Below, piece by piece: positions 37,741 to 44,857 of a DNA stretch of 44,857 nt; within the stretch, counting starts at the first letter, position 1; each line of letters opens with the position of its first letter. The DNA comes from Granulosicoccus sp. (GTDB lineage: Bacteria > Pseudomonadota > Gammaproteobacteria > Granulosicoccales > Granulosicoccaceae). The position numbers and the translations under genes are program-made. The stretch spans positions 1 to 44,857 of the forward strand of contig JALZVU010000081.1 in assembly GCA_023301795.1 (NCBI GenBank), in the 5' to 3' direction. Under the pieces are notes generated by a model, which ran no database searches, was not told where the DNA came from, and saw only the letters and a program-made list of their open reading frames with translations.

Positions 37741-39159
37741 CTAGACTTTGCCTGAAGGATTCGTGAACTGATCGTTCAACGACTCAACAAATTCTGAGGC
37801 GTGCTCGATAACCTCATCAACAGCCTTTTTCGACCGTCCATTCCAACCTGCGGGTTGCTTGGCAAAAACACTCCGAAAGAAGCGCGTATTGCTTCGAAAA
37901 GCGGTGATATACGGCTCATCTGAGGTGTCTTTCATTTTCTTGATCATGTATTTAGCAACACTTTTGCGGATCATGAAATGAACAATCAAAAATACGACAA
38001 CCAGAGCGACAATCGTCGCCAGCATGGATATTGGCTCGGCAATCAGACTGAGTATCAGCGCCATCAGGGCTCCGATGCTGCCTGTAGCCAGTGAAATCCC
38101 TACTACGACCAACGCAAGGGCGCCAAATATCAGCGCGTCGAATCGAAGCACACGTTGACTCCACAACTGCTTGAGACGCGTTATCGCCGGTATAGCCTGA
38201 TCCCTGATGGAATAAGCCTGCTTTTCCATCGCACCGACAATACGGTACGCACGTTCAACACTCACCTGGGCAATACGGCTTTCAATATCGGCCATATCCG
38301 CATCACGCTTGGACTCAAAGCGCGCTTTGCGGGTGTCGTCCTCAATCGGTATAGACACATCTTTATTATAAATTGTGTAAAAACGCCCTGCCGTAAGTCC
38401 GGCTTGCGATAAAGCACGTTGCCAGGCACCCACAATTTCCTCGGTGTTATCTTCCCTGGCTGCAGAATCAATCTGGTTCAGCACAAACAGGAACTTGTTA
38501 CTGTCGTTTCGGCCGATGGTATCTTCCACCAGATGCTTGAGCGTATCTTGCATCGAACCAGGCTCTGGGTGCCTTGCATCGAAAAACACCAGCACCAGAT
38601 CCGAGATATCCATGATGTGTTTGGTGAGCTTCAGCGTTGAGGTGCGCTGAGCATCAGCATCAAACCCCGGGGAATCGATGAGGATCTTGCCGCGTACTAC
38701 CTCAGAATCGGTCACTTTGAGCTGCAAATACGCATCAATACGCCGCCCCTCCCCTTCGGTGACTTTTTCGATTTCGTCACTGATGCGATAAAACGGAAAC
38801 CGCATGTCTGCATCCAGAGCTAGTCCCGGAAGTACTTGACCCGCGTTCTCCTCGCCGAAACACATCACGGTAAATTTATCATCAACCGCCTGATTGCCGG
38901 TCTTTTGTAGCGGTTGACCCAAGTAGCTGTTAATGAAAGATGATTTACCTGCAGAGAACACGCCCAGTACCGATACCAGCGGCCACCAGGAAATCTGCAT
39001 GGCGTAGGAGTCATCAGATTCAATCAAACCGGTTTTGTAACCGATATCGTCAAGCTTGCGAAAACCGCCGATAGCGTCAATGAGCACAGGGTTTTCGCGC
39101 TGCAGGTGAGCTTTTAAACTGTCAAAACGTTTGACAATGGATTTGTCGGGTCGGACCAT
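37741..39159 (-). CDS. Dynamin-like membrane GTPase
   Basis: 472 residues. GTPase motifs: GVFSAGKSS (G1, 66-74), a conserved Thr in DKFTVMCFG (G2), DSPGFDADAQ (G3) and FVLNQIDSA (G4). This set and the predicted helical stalk fit the bacterial dynamin-like family. Two long hydrophobic segments (about 335-395) make it an integral membrane protein, and the C-terminus is basic. Bacterial dynamins remodel or fuse membranes; the specific job here is unknown. It is divergent from the small Ala-rich membrane protein that starts at 39333. Confidence 0.82.
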   Translation of the reverse strand: MVRPDKSIVKRFDSLKAHLQRENPVLIDAIGGFRKLDDIGYKTGLIESDDSYAMQISWWPLVSVLGVFSAGKSSFINSYLGQPLQKTGNQAVDDKFTVMCFGEENAGQVLPGLALDADMRFPFYRISDEIEKVTEGEGRRIDAYLQLKVTDSEVVRGKILIDSPGFDADAQRTSTLKLTKHIMDISDLVLVFFDARHPEPGSMQDTLKHLVEDTIGRNDSNKFLFVLNQIDSAAREDNTEEIVGAWQRALSQAGLTAGRFYTIYNKDVSIPIEDDTRKARFESKRDADMADIESRIAQVSVERAYRIVGAMEKQAYSIRDQAIPAITRLKQLWSQRVLRFDALIFGALALVVVGISLATGSIGALMALILSLIAEPISMLATIVALVVVFLIVHFMIRKSVAKYMIKKMKDTSDEPYITAFRSNTRFFRSVFAKQPAGWNGRSKKAVDEVIEHASEFVESLNDQFTNPSGKV

Positions 39160-39332
39160 GACGTATAGACACTCCAGATTTTTAGTACGGAAAAAGCCAG
39201 TTTGTTTACACTTCTCCTAGAAAAAGGCGAGACTGGCCACATTGGTTGAGTTTATCAGCGTTGCCCTGTTACACCGAGACTCTGGTGTGGTTAACTGTGC
39301 ACAGGTTCGTGTCCTACGAGGAGAAAAACAAT

Positions 39333-39785
39333 ATGTGGTGGTTAGTTACCTTACTGATTGTGGCAGCTATAGCATTTTTTGCTGTTAAATCAATGAAAGC
39401 CAAGACCGAGCAGCAGCAGGCTGAACACGACGTTGTGCAACAAGCCAGACTGGATGCGTCAGCGGCCGCACAAAGCGCTCCGGCAGCACCTGCCCTCGCT
39501 CAAGCCACAGCAGATGGTGGCACATCAACGGTAGCGGCAGCAGCTTCAGTCGGCTTAGCCGCCACAGCAGCTGGCGCTGTATCCACCGCTGGCATCAGCA
39601 CAGACAATACGCTGTCTGATGTGCGCGAGATGATCAAAATACTGAATCTTGACGGACCTGACGCAGGCAGATTACAGATCAGCCGAGAGCAAATGACAGC
39701 TCTGAGAACAGGTGAGCAAGCAGGCCTACCAGATGCCGCGACCCTCGATGATGTGGCTAGCCGTTTGCGACAAATGCTTGCCTAA
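39333..39785 (+). CDS. Small Ala-rich membrane protein of unknown function
   Basis: 150 residues from the ATG at 39333, backed by a strong GAGGAG about 10 bases ahead. A membrane helix (MWWLVTLLIVAAIAFFAV) is followed by a Lys/Gln-rich segment, an Ala-rich stretch (about 45-95) and a folded-looking acidic C-terminus (LSDVREMIKILNLDGPDAG). Not recognised as any family. It precedes the rhomboid gene by 77 bases on the same strand. Confidence 0.7.
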   Translation: MWWLVTLLIVAAIAFFAVKSMKAKTEQQQAEHDVVQQARLDASAAAQSAPAAPALAQATADGGTSTVAAAASVGLAATAAGAVSTAGISTDNTLSDVREMIKILNLDGPDAGRLQISREQMTALRTGEQAGLPDAATLDDVASRLRQMLA

Positions 39786-39862
39786 GAGCCCGCCCGAGAT
39801 TATTCGTAAAGCTGCCAGACAGGCAGTCTTGTGTCATTCCATCTGTTGCGATACTCGATAAA

Positions 39863-40453
39863 ATGAACGCTCTCGTTGATTCCCGTAATGTTCATACTAT
39901 CAAACGCGATCTTGTCGGCGTGGCCGTCGTTCTGGCGATAGTCTGGATTGTTTTTGCGTTGGACTACTTTTTGCCGCTCGAACAACTTGGCCTTGTGCCC
40001 CGAAGTTTGCGAGGACTCGTGGGCATTGTGGCCATGCCGTTCTTGCATGGCGACTTAACGCATCTGCTGGGCAATTCAGTTCCATTGGCTGTTACCTTGT
40101 TACTGTTGGCGGGATCTCGAGCCAATAGCGGTGGCATTGTCGTACTGATTACGCTGCTGTGCGGGTCAGGCTTGTGGTTATTCGGGCGCGAAGCATTGCA
40201 CATCGGTGCCAGCGGTGTGGTCTTCGGGTTAATTGCCTTTCATATTTTTGCTGGTCTTTTTGAACGGCGCTTGCAGTCGTTCATCATCGCTGTGGTCGTT
40301 GGGCTGCTATATGCTTCCACCGTCGTGAAGGGGGTCATGCCGTTTCAGCAAGGTGTTTCCTGGGAAGGACACCTTATCGGCGCAATCTCTGGGGCCATTG
40401 TTGCCTTAATCACTGCGCGAATGCTGCGCGATAACACTCCTCAAACAACCTGA
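39863..40453 (+). CDS. Rhomboid-family intramembrane serine protease
   Basis: 196 residues with six hydrophobic helices. The catalytic Ser117 is in HIGASGVVFG, the partner His170 in SWEGHLIGA, and the FLHGDLTHLLGNS block forms the oxyanion and loop-1 region. It would cut membrane proteins within the bilayer. Substrates cannot be predicted; the adjoining small membrane protein (39333) is one candidate to test. The ribosome-binding site is weak. The stop is 7 bases before the aminotransferase start. Confidence 0.92.
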   Translation: MNALVDSRNVHTIKRDLVGVAVVLAIVWIVFALDYFLPLEQLGLVPRSLRGLVGIVAMPFLHGDLTHLLGNSVPLAVTLLLLAGSRANSGGIVVLITLLCGSGLWLFGREALHIGASGVVFGLIAFHIFAGLFERRLQSFIIAVVVGLLYASTVVKGVMPFQQGVSWEGHLIGAISGAIVALITARMLRDNTPQTT

Positions 40454-40460
40454 AAACCCG

Positions 40461-41666
40461 ATGACAGCACCTATTGCCAAAACCTTCCACGGGAACTTCA
40501 CGCAGCAAGAGGCTATCCCGGAAGATGCCATTGAGGCGGCGGTGGCCGTGATGCAAGGCGGCAGATTGCATCGTTACAACGTCGCCTCATCGGATGAAGT
40601 ATCACAGACCGCTGCACTGGAAATCGAATTTGCCAAGTATCAGAATCAGCAATACTGTCTAGCCTGTGCATCTGGTGGTTACGCCCTGCAGCTTGCCATG
40701 CGCTCTTTTGGCCTTGCTCAGGGAGAGCCTGTTCTGACAAACGGTTTTACATTGTCGCCCGTGCCTGGTGCTATCGAAGCGGTTGGTGGGCGCAGCGTGC
40801 TGGTGGAGTGCACTGCAGATCTGGTATTAGATCTCGACCATCTCGAGCAACAAATCGAGCATAGCGGCGCTCGCCTGCTTCTGCTGTCTCACATGCGCGG
40901 ACATCTGGTGGATATGGATGATCTTTGCAGTCGCCTGAAAAAACACAACGTTGCATTGATTGAGGACTGCGCACATACCATGGGGGCGAGTTTTAACGGT
41001 CGAAAGAGCGGTTCACACGGGCTAATGGCGTGTTTCAGCACGCAAACCTACAAACACATCAATTCAGGAGAAGGCGGACTACTAACCTCGGATGATGACG
41101 AGGTGATGGCACGTGCCATTGTGCTCTCGGGTTCCTACATGCTGTACGAACGTCACGCTGCAGCGCCTGCTGCACATGTGTTTGAGGCTATAAAACTTCA
41201 GACCCCCAATTGCAGTGGCCGAATGGACAACCTCAGAGCCGCCATTTTACGGCCTCAACTGGCGCGCCTCGACGAAGCGGGCAAACGGTGGAATGAGCGC
41301 TATGACGCGTTTGCTGAAGGACTCAAAACTGCCGGTAATTCAATCGTTCTTCCCAAACGTCACATGGCTGCCTATGAGGTCCCAAGCTCAATCCAGTTTA
41401 GTATTCATCGCTACAGTGATGAGCAGAATCTGGAATTTCTTGATACCTGCGTCAAGCGGGGCGTGGAGCTGAAATGGTTTGGCGCTGATGAGCCAAAAGC
41501 GTATACCAGCCGCTATGACAGCTGGCAGTATCTTGAGGCTAGCTCTCTACCCAACACCGATAGCATTCTCAAACGCCTTTATGATTGTCGCCTCCCCCTG
41601 ACATTCTCCGTTGACGACTGCCGGCTTATTGGCGAGGTTATTGCCGAGGTTGATGCCCACTTGTAG
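40461..41666 (+). CDS. DegT/DnrJ/EryC1/StrS-type PLP aminotransferase
   Basis: 401 residues. The PLP lysine is Lys198 in FSTQTYKHINSGEGG; ALIEDCAHTMGASFNG carries the cofactor-binding Asp, and YCLACASGGYALQLAM the phosphate loop. Members of this family aminate keto-sugars for surface glycans and antibiotics. It directly follows the rhomboid gene and its 3' end overlaps the convergent ArsR-fusion gene by 29 bases. No sugar-nucleotide biosynthesis genes lie next to it, so the sugar role is inference from the family. Confidence 0.88.
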   Translation: MTAPIAKTFHGNFTQQEAIPEDAIEAAVAVMQGGRLHRYNVASSDEVSQTAALEIEFAKYQNQQYCLACASGGYALQLAMRSFGLAQGEPVLTNGFTLSPVPGAIEAVGGRSVLVECTADLVLDLDHLEQQIEHSGARLLLLSHMRGHLVDMDDLCSRLKKHNVALIEDCAHTMGASFNGRKSGSHGLMACFSTQTYKHINSGEGGLLTSDDDEVMARAIVLSGSYMLYERHAAAPAAHVFEAIKLQTPNCSGRMDNLRAAILRPQLARLDEAGKRWNERYDAFAEGLKTAGNSIVLPKRHMAAYEVPSSIQFSIHRYSDEQNLEFLDTCVKRGVELKWFGADEPKAYTSRYDSWQYLEASSLPNTDSILKRLYDCRLPLTFSVDDCRLIGEVIAEVDAHL

Positions 41667-42609
41667 CCTGCTCTACAGAGGCTGCTAGTCGTGTTGCTTG
41701 CCATAGCTTTACCGTTAGTGGATCACCTACCAGAGCTAGCGTAGGCCCAGGCTCAAGACCTGCCTGACGCATACTGAGCTCAACTTCTTTGTCAGTAAAA
41801 CCCAGACGCTGATGCTGATGTTCTTCGCGTAATTGCTCTTCTTGATGAGCCGCGAAATCAACAATAATCAGACGCCCATCAACGCGCAGCGTTCTGGCGG
41901 CCTCCAAAACGACGGCGGAGGGTTCCATGCTGTAGTGAAGCACCAGATGAACAGTGGCGACATCAATACTGGCATCGTCGATAGGCATGTTGTACATATC
42001 ACCCTTGCGGATCTGGATGTGTTTGTGCTGATCTTTTTGCAACTGCATACGTGCAATTGCCAGCATCTCTGCGCTAGTGTCAATACCCACACCTCTGTCA
42101 ATCTGCTCAGCGAACAGTTCGAGCATTCGGCCTGTGCCTGTGCCGATATCGAGAAACGAAGCTATGCGCTCAGTACCTATGGCATCCAGAAGCATGGCCT
42201 CCACAGCAGCTTCAGCAACGTGCAGTGTGCGGACTTTGTTCCAATGAGCCGCGTTCTCTTTGAAGTAGTTGTCAGCAATAGCGGCGCGCTTATCCCGTGT
42301 TTTTTCAAGGCGTGCCAGATCGCGAGAGAGCTCTGCGTCGTCGGCAGGTAACAGGTCCACCAAGGTGCGCGCTAAATGCCCTGCCCTTTCCTTGTCAGCC
42401 AATCGGTAGAAAACCAGGGAGCCCTCGCGAAATCGAGATAACAGACCCGCCTCTACCAACAACTTTAGGTGTCGCGAGACGCGGGGTTGGCTCTGACCAA
42501 GGATTTGTGTGAGTTCAGTAACGCTGAGCTCCGCGTGAGCACACAGCGCGAGCAAACGCAGCCGGGTTGGCTCACCGGCCGCACGCAGACCCGCCAGTAA
42601 TGCTTCCAT
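41638..42609 (-). CDS. ArsR-family regulator fused to a SAM methyltransferase domain
   Basis: 323 residues from the ATG at 42609. The N-terminal winged helix (about 10-90) has the helix-turn-helix SVTELTQILGQSQPRVSRHL. From about 145 a class I methyltransferase follows: FLDIGTGTGRMLELF (motif I), DVATVHLVLHYSMEP and GRLIIVDFA. No metal-binding Cys cluster of classical ArsR is seen. In other proteobacteria such fusions occur near methionine/SAM-cycle genes, suggesting SAM or SAH sensing; no such gene is next to it here. The palindrome at 42613-42624 touches its start and may be its own operator. Confidence 0.88.
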   Translation of the reverse strand: MEALLAGLRAAGEPTRLRLLALCAHAELSVTELTQILGQSQPRVSRHLKLLVEAGLLSRFREGSLVFYRLADKERAGHLARTLVDLLPADDAELSRDLARLEKTRDKRAAIADNYFKENAAHWNKVRTLHVAEAAVEAMLLDAIGTERIASFLDIGTGTGRMLELFAEQIDRGVGIDTSAEMLAIARMQLQKDQHKHIQIRKGDMYNMPIDDASIDVATVHLVLHYSMEPSAVVLEAARTLRVDGRLIIVDFAAHQEEQLREEHQHQRLGFTDKEVELSMRQAGLEPGPTLALVGDPLTVKLWQATRLAASVEQATSGHQPRQ

Positions 42610-42612
42610 CAA

Positions 42613-42624
42613 ATATGTACATAT
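42613..42624 (-). promoter_or_regulatory. Palindrome ATATGTACATAT, candidate operator
   Basis: A perfect 12-base palindrome lies 3 bases upstream of the ArsR-fusion ATG; TCAA/TTGA extend it with a one-base bulge, and a second ATATC-rich partial copy follows. ArsR proteins commonly bind AT-rich palindromes overlapping their own promoter, so autorepression is plausible. Confidence 0.5.
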
Positions 42625-42693
42625 CTTGATATGATATCGGGAGTATGCCTTATTTCAGTGCGTGATGTACCTGTACTGAATGTCGCTGATGTT

Positions 42694-43377
42694 TTACTGA
42701 TCCCGCAGATAGCGTATCGCAGCTGGAAGCGTAAACAGTATGGCCGCCCCCAGTGCAAGGATGCTCTGTGACACCGTGAGAAAGGATTCTCCCTTGAAAG
42801 AACTGAACAAACCATCCAGCAATATCAACAGAAGTAAAAGAAGCGCTGGAACATAAAGACCCGCAACAAACTTTCCATCATCGGGTGCCTGCGTACTATC
42901 AAGCTCAGAAAACCCATCGTCGTCAACGGGAGCTGATGCTGCCGACGACATTTCTCTGGCAGTCGTGTTAACCACCAGTTTGCGGCTGACCTGCAATGAG
43001 CCCAAGTCAGGAAAGGACTTGGCTGACAAACTTTGAAGCGTGCTGTTAGGCCAGATTCGATAAAACTGTACCTGCTCCGCCTCAGTTCGACCGCCAGCAT
43101 CTACCCTGACCACGAATCCTTGAACAAACTTTCCTGCCAACCGACTGGCATATGCCCCGGTTTCTATTGCTGACTGCTTCAGCCCTTCAAGATCCACTGA
43201 ATCAACCACCTCAATCACGGCTAGTGGATCAGCTGTATCCGGGTCCACTATGACAAACGTGGGTGCGCTCATGCCACTATTCACTTGAGCCGTGGGTCCC
43301 AGCAGATCAACATCAAAAACAATCGATGCCCTGGGGAAACCGGATTGAAGAAGAAAACTGTAGATGAGGTCGTCCAA
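42694..43377 (-). CDS. Membrane protein with degenerate PD-(D/E)xK (HsdR-N-like) N-terminal domain
   Basis: 227 residues starting at a TTG (43377); the in-frame codon two before it is a stop, so the start cannot be farther out. Residues 5-60 (GFPRASIVFDVDLLG, then FVIVDPDTADPLAVIEVVDS) follow the pattern of the HsdR N-terminal nuclease fold, but the motif Lys is replaced by Val (EVV), implying loss of catalysis. A charged linker leads to two hydrophobic helices (about 168-190 and 203-220) at the C-terminus. Function unknown. Confidence 0.65.
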   Translation of the reverse strand: MDDLIYSFLLQSGFPRASIVFDVDLLGPTAQVNSGMSAPTFVIVDPDTADPLAVIEVVDSVDLEGLKQSAIETGAYASRLAGKFVQGFVVRVDAGGRTEAEQVQFYRIWPNSTLQSLSAKSFPDLGSLQVSRKLVVNTTAREMSSAASAPVDDDGFSELDSTQAPDDGKFVAGLYVPALLLLLLILLDGLFSSFKGESFLTVSQSILALGAAILFTLPAAIRYLRDQ

Positions 43378-43907
43378 GGTTCATTCACCAAAAATTGAGC
43401 TGCCAGAGTCGAGCAGGGTACTTAAGCCAAGTCTCAGCGTCAATATATCGCCGATTTATGAGAACTACCTCTCAAAAAGGTAGAGATCCACGCGCAACTA
43501 TAGAGTGTTCTCCCGCCGTTGCGGGCTTTAAGCACTATCCGTTGTGGGAGGAATTTACAAGACGTGACATTTTCGACCTGTTCTTGGCGTTTAGACTCTG
43601 TCCATCGGCTTTGGAGTAGCAGCGGGAGAAAACCGCGCAAGCTGCATGATCTGTCACTGCCATCAACTTGTGAACTATCGGGCTGACTAAATTGCATTAA
43701 ACAGGTGTTCAAACACTGGCTAACTACGTAATATTCCCGCAAGCAATTATGCTCGAGATTGGCGAATCGGATACACCATGCAACCGAGCAGCCCAAATTC
43801 ATCCCTTAAGATCAGAAATACTCTTTTTTGAGTGAACATCCGCGCAGGCTGTGTAGCTTTTACACAGTACCGGTGGACAACTTAGTAATGACGGAGGTCA
43901 TGACCCA
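43378..43907. other. Intergenic with a hairpin before the repeat-protein gene
   Basis: 530 bases, no gene recognised. CTGTGTA/TACACAG with a GCTTT loop (43849-43867) lies 40 bases before the ATG of the repeat protein; ACTC/GAGT around a T-run is seen at 43820-43835. GGAGG at about 43893 is the ribosome-binding site of that gene. It also precedes an overlapping ten-codon frame at 43900 (MTQCGKKLFQ), a possible leader peptide. Confidence 0.5.
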
Positions 43908-44857
43908 ATGTGGAAAAAAGCTCTTCCAATAGCAGCAGTGCTGGTATTAGGCTGGATCGTTCTTAACCTGTTCAACAGCAAAGATGGTGAACCAGGTACC
44001 CCAGAAGTTGCGCAAGTAGCTGACGACTCAGCTGGTGAAGTGGCTGAGACAGCCACCGACACAGTTGAAGCCGCCACTGGTGCGGTGGCTGATGCTACAA
44101 CTGATGCCGCTGATACTGCTACCGACGCAGCAGCTGACGTAGCTGACGCCGCTACCGAGACTGTAGACGCTGCAACTGATGCCGCTGATACTGCTACCGA
44201 CGCAGCAGCTGGCGTAGCTGACGCCGCTACCGAGACTGTAGACGCTGCCACTGATGCAGTTGCTGACGCTGCAACTGATGCCGCTGATACTGCTACCGAC
44301 GCAGCAGCTGGCGTAGCTGATGCCGCTACCGAAACAGTAGACGCTGCAACTGATGCCGTAGCTGACGCTGCAACTGATGCCGCTGATACTGCTACCGACG
44401 CAGCAGCTGACGTAGCTGATGCCGCTACCGAAACAGTAGACGCTGCCACTGATGCAGTTGCTGACGCTGCAACTGATGCCGCTGATACTGCTACCGACGC
44501 AGCAGCTGACGTAGCTGATGCAGCTACCGAGACTGTAGACGCTGCCACTGATGCAGTTGCTGATGCTGCCACTGAAACAGCTGATACTGCTACCGATGCA
44601 GCAGCAGACGCAACTGATGCGGCTACTGACGAAGCTACAGAAACAGTAGAAGCTGCCACTGAAGAAGTTGCCGATGCTGCAACTGAAACAGCTGATGCTG
44701 CTACCGATGCAGCAGCTGATGCAACTGATGCGGCTACTGAAGAAGCTACAGAAACAGCAGAAGCTGCCACTGAAGAAGTTGCCGATACTGCAACTGAAAC
44801 AGCTGATGCTGCTACCGATGCAGCAGCTGATGCAACTGATGCGGCTACTGACGAAGC
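43908..44857 (+). CDS. Membrane-anchored Ala/Thr/Asp repeat protein (3' end beyond the window)
   Basis: At least 316 codons with no stop before the window ends. An N-terminal helix (MWKKALPIAAVLVLGWIVLNLF) looks like a signal anchor, followed by a short hinge and then only repeats of Ala, Thr, Asp, Val and Glu with almost no other residues. The repeats are helical by composition and acidic, with 11-residue periodicity (DAADTATDAAA, DVADAATETVD, AATDAVADAAT), as in LEA- or apolipoprotein-like amphipathic helices. Ribosome-binding site GGAGG. Probably periplasmic; the role is unknown, and stabilising or spacing the envelope are only possibilities. Confidence 0.75.
   Translation, partial: MWKKALPIAAVLVLGWIVLNLFNSKDGEPGTPEVAQVADDSAGEVAETATDTVEAATGAVADATTDAADTATDAAADVADAATETVDAATDAADTATDAAAGVADAATETVDAATDAVADAATDAADTATDAAAGVADAATETVDAATDAVADAATDAADTATDAAADVADAATETVDAATDAVADAATDAADTATDAAADVADAATETVDAATDAVADAATETADTATDAAADATDAATDEATETVEAATEEVADAATETADAATDAAADATDAATEEATETAEAATEEVADTATETADAATDAAADATDAATDE
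44103..44857 (+). repeat. DNA repeats of 99 then 111 bases in the repeat-protein gene
   Basis: The marker GATGCCGCTGATACTGCTAC begins at 44103, 44178, 44277, 44376 and 44475 (spacings 75, 99, 99, 99). A diverged version (GAAACAGCTGATRCTGCTAC) begins at 44574, 44685 and 44796 (spacings 99, 111, 111). Units are therefore 25, 33 and 37 codons, all in frame. Near-identity of the 99-base copies suggests recent duplication. Confidence 0.9.

Noticed and set aside
43898-44770. 290-codon minus-strand frame of Ala/Ser/Val
   Set aside because: It is the antisense reading of the Ala/Thr/Asp repeats; the plus-strand frame has a signal anchor, ribosome-binding site and in-frame repeat units.
44103-44857. 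Possible CRISPR-like array
   Set aside because: The repeats are contiguous, in frame and coding, with no unique spacers.

Overview
The window looks like chromosomal DNA of a free-living, probably marine or environmental gammaproteobacterium outside the Enterobacterales. The evidence is a long RNase E whose first residues and domain layout match the gammaproteobacterial enzyme, divergent from rluC; an amidase-mutL-miaA-cysM cluster; and an mltD / methyltransferase / rnhA neighbourhood. I cannot name the genus from sequence alone. No tRNA, rRNA or CRISPR array was recognised.

Region 1 (1-8300) is accessory in character. It holds the 3' part of a secreted-type protein with an HEYFH zinc-site-like motif and a beta/gamma-crystallin-like stretch, a SASA-family carbohydrate esterase, and a minus-strand pseudogene broken by three in-frame stops. 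Next come a two-gene unit (metal-ligand-poor M24 creatinase-like protein, then a nitrilase-superfamily hydrolase), a SGNH-hydrolase lipoprotein and a Wzz/GumC-type polysaccharide co-polymerase.

Region 2 (8300-13250) holds an O-antigen ligase/polymerase-like membrane protein, a membrane-anchored glucose/sorbosone-dehydrogenase-like protein fused to cytochrome c, an IS91-type transposase remnant with a long inverted repeat, and a periplasmic YceI-family protein.

Region 3 (13600-23200) is mostly housekeeping: RNase HI with a YafS-like methyltransferase; divergently MltD with two LysM domains, then a two-FHA-domain protein; and the minus-strand amidase - mutL - miaA - cysM group (wall cleavage at division, mismatch repair, tRNA modification, cysteine synthesis).

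Region 4 (23200-33300) is rich in envelope proteins: a large lipoprotein with NxxGxxAF-like repeats, an AMP-binding acyl-CoA ligase, an M23 peptidase lipoprotein, an AsmA-like protein and a peptidoglycan-binding-domain lipoprotein. It ends with a DsbA-family oxidoreductase and the translationally coupled rluC-tsaE pair.

Region 5 (33300-44857) holds rne with a 700-residue Ala/Lys/Arg-rich C-terminal scaffold, then a convergent dynamin-like membrane GTPase. A plus-strand group follows: a small Ala-rich membrane protein, a rhomboid protease and a DegT-type aminotransferase. Next are an ArsR-methyltransferase fusion with a palindrome at its start codon, a membrane protein with a degenerate PD-(D/E)xK-like domain, and, running off the window, a membrane-anchored protein made of 33- and 37-residue Ala/Thr/Asp repeats. 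The most unusual items are this repeat protein, the three-stop pseudogene, the M24/nitrilase pair and the membrane dehydrogenase-cytochrome fusion.
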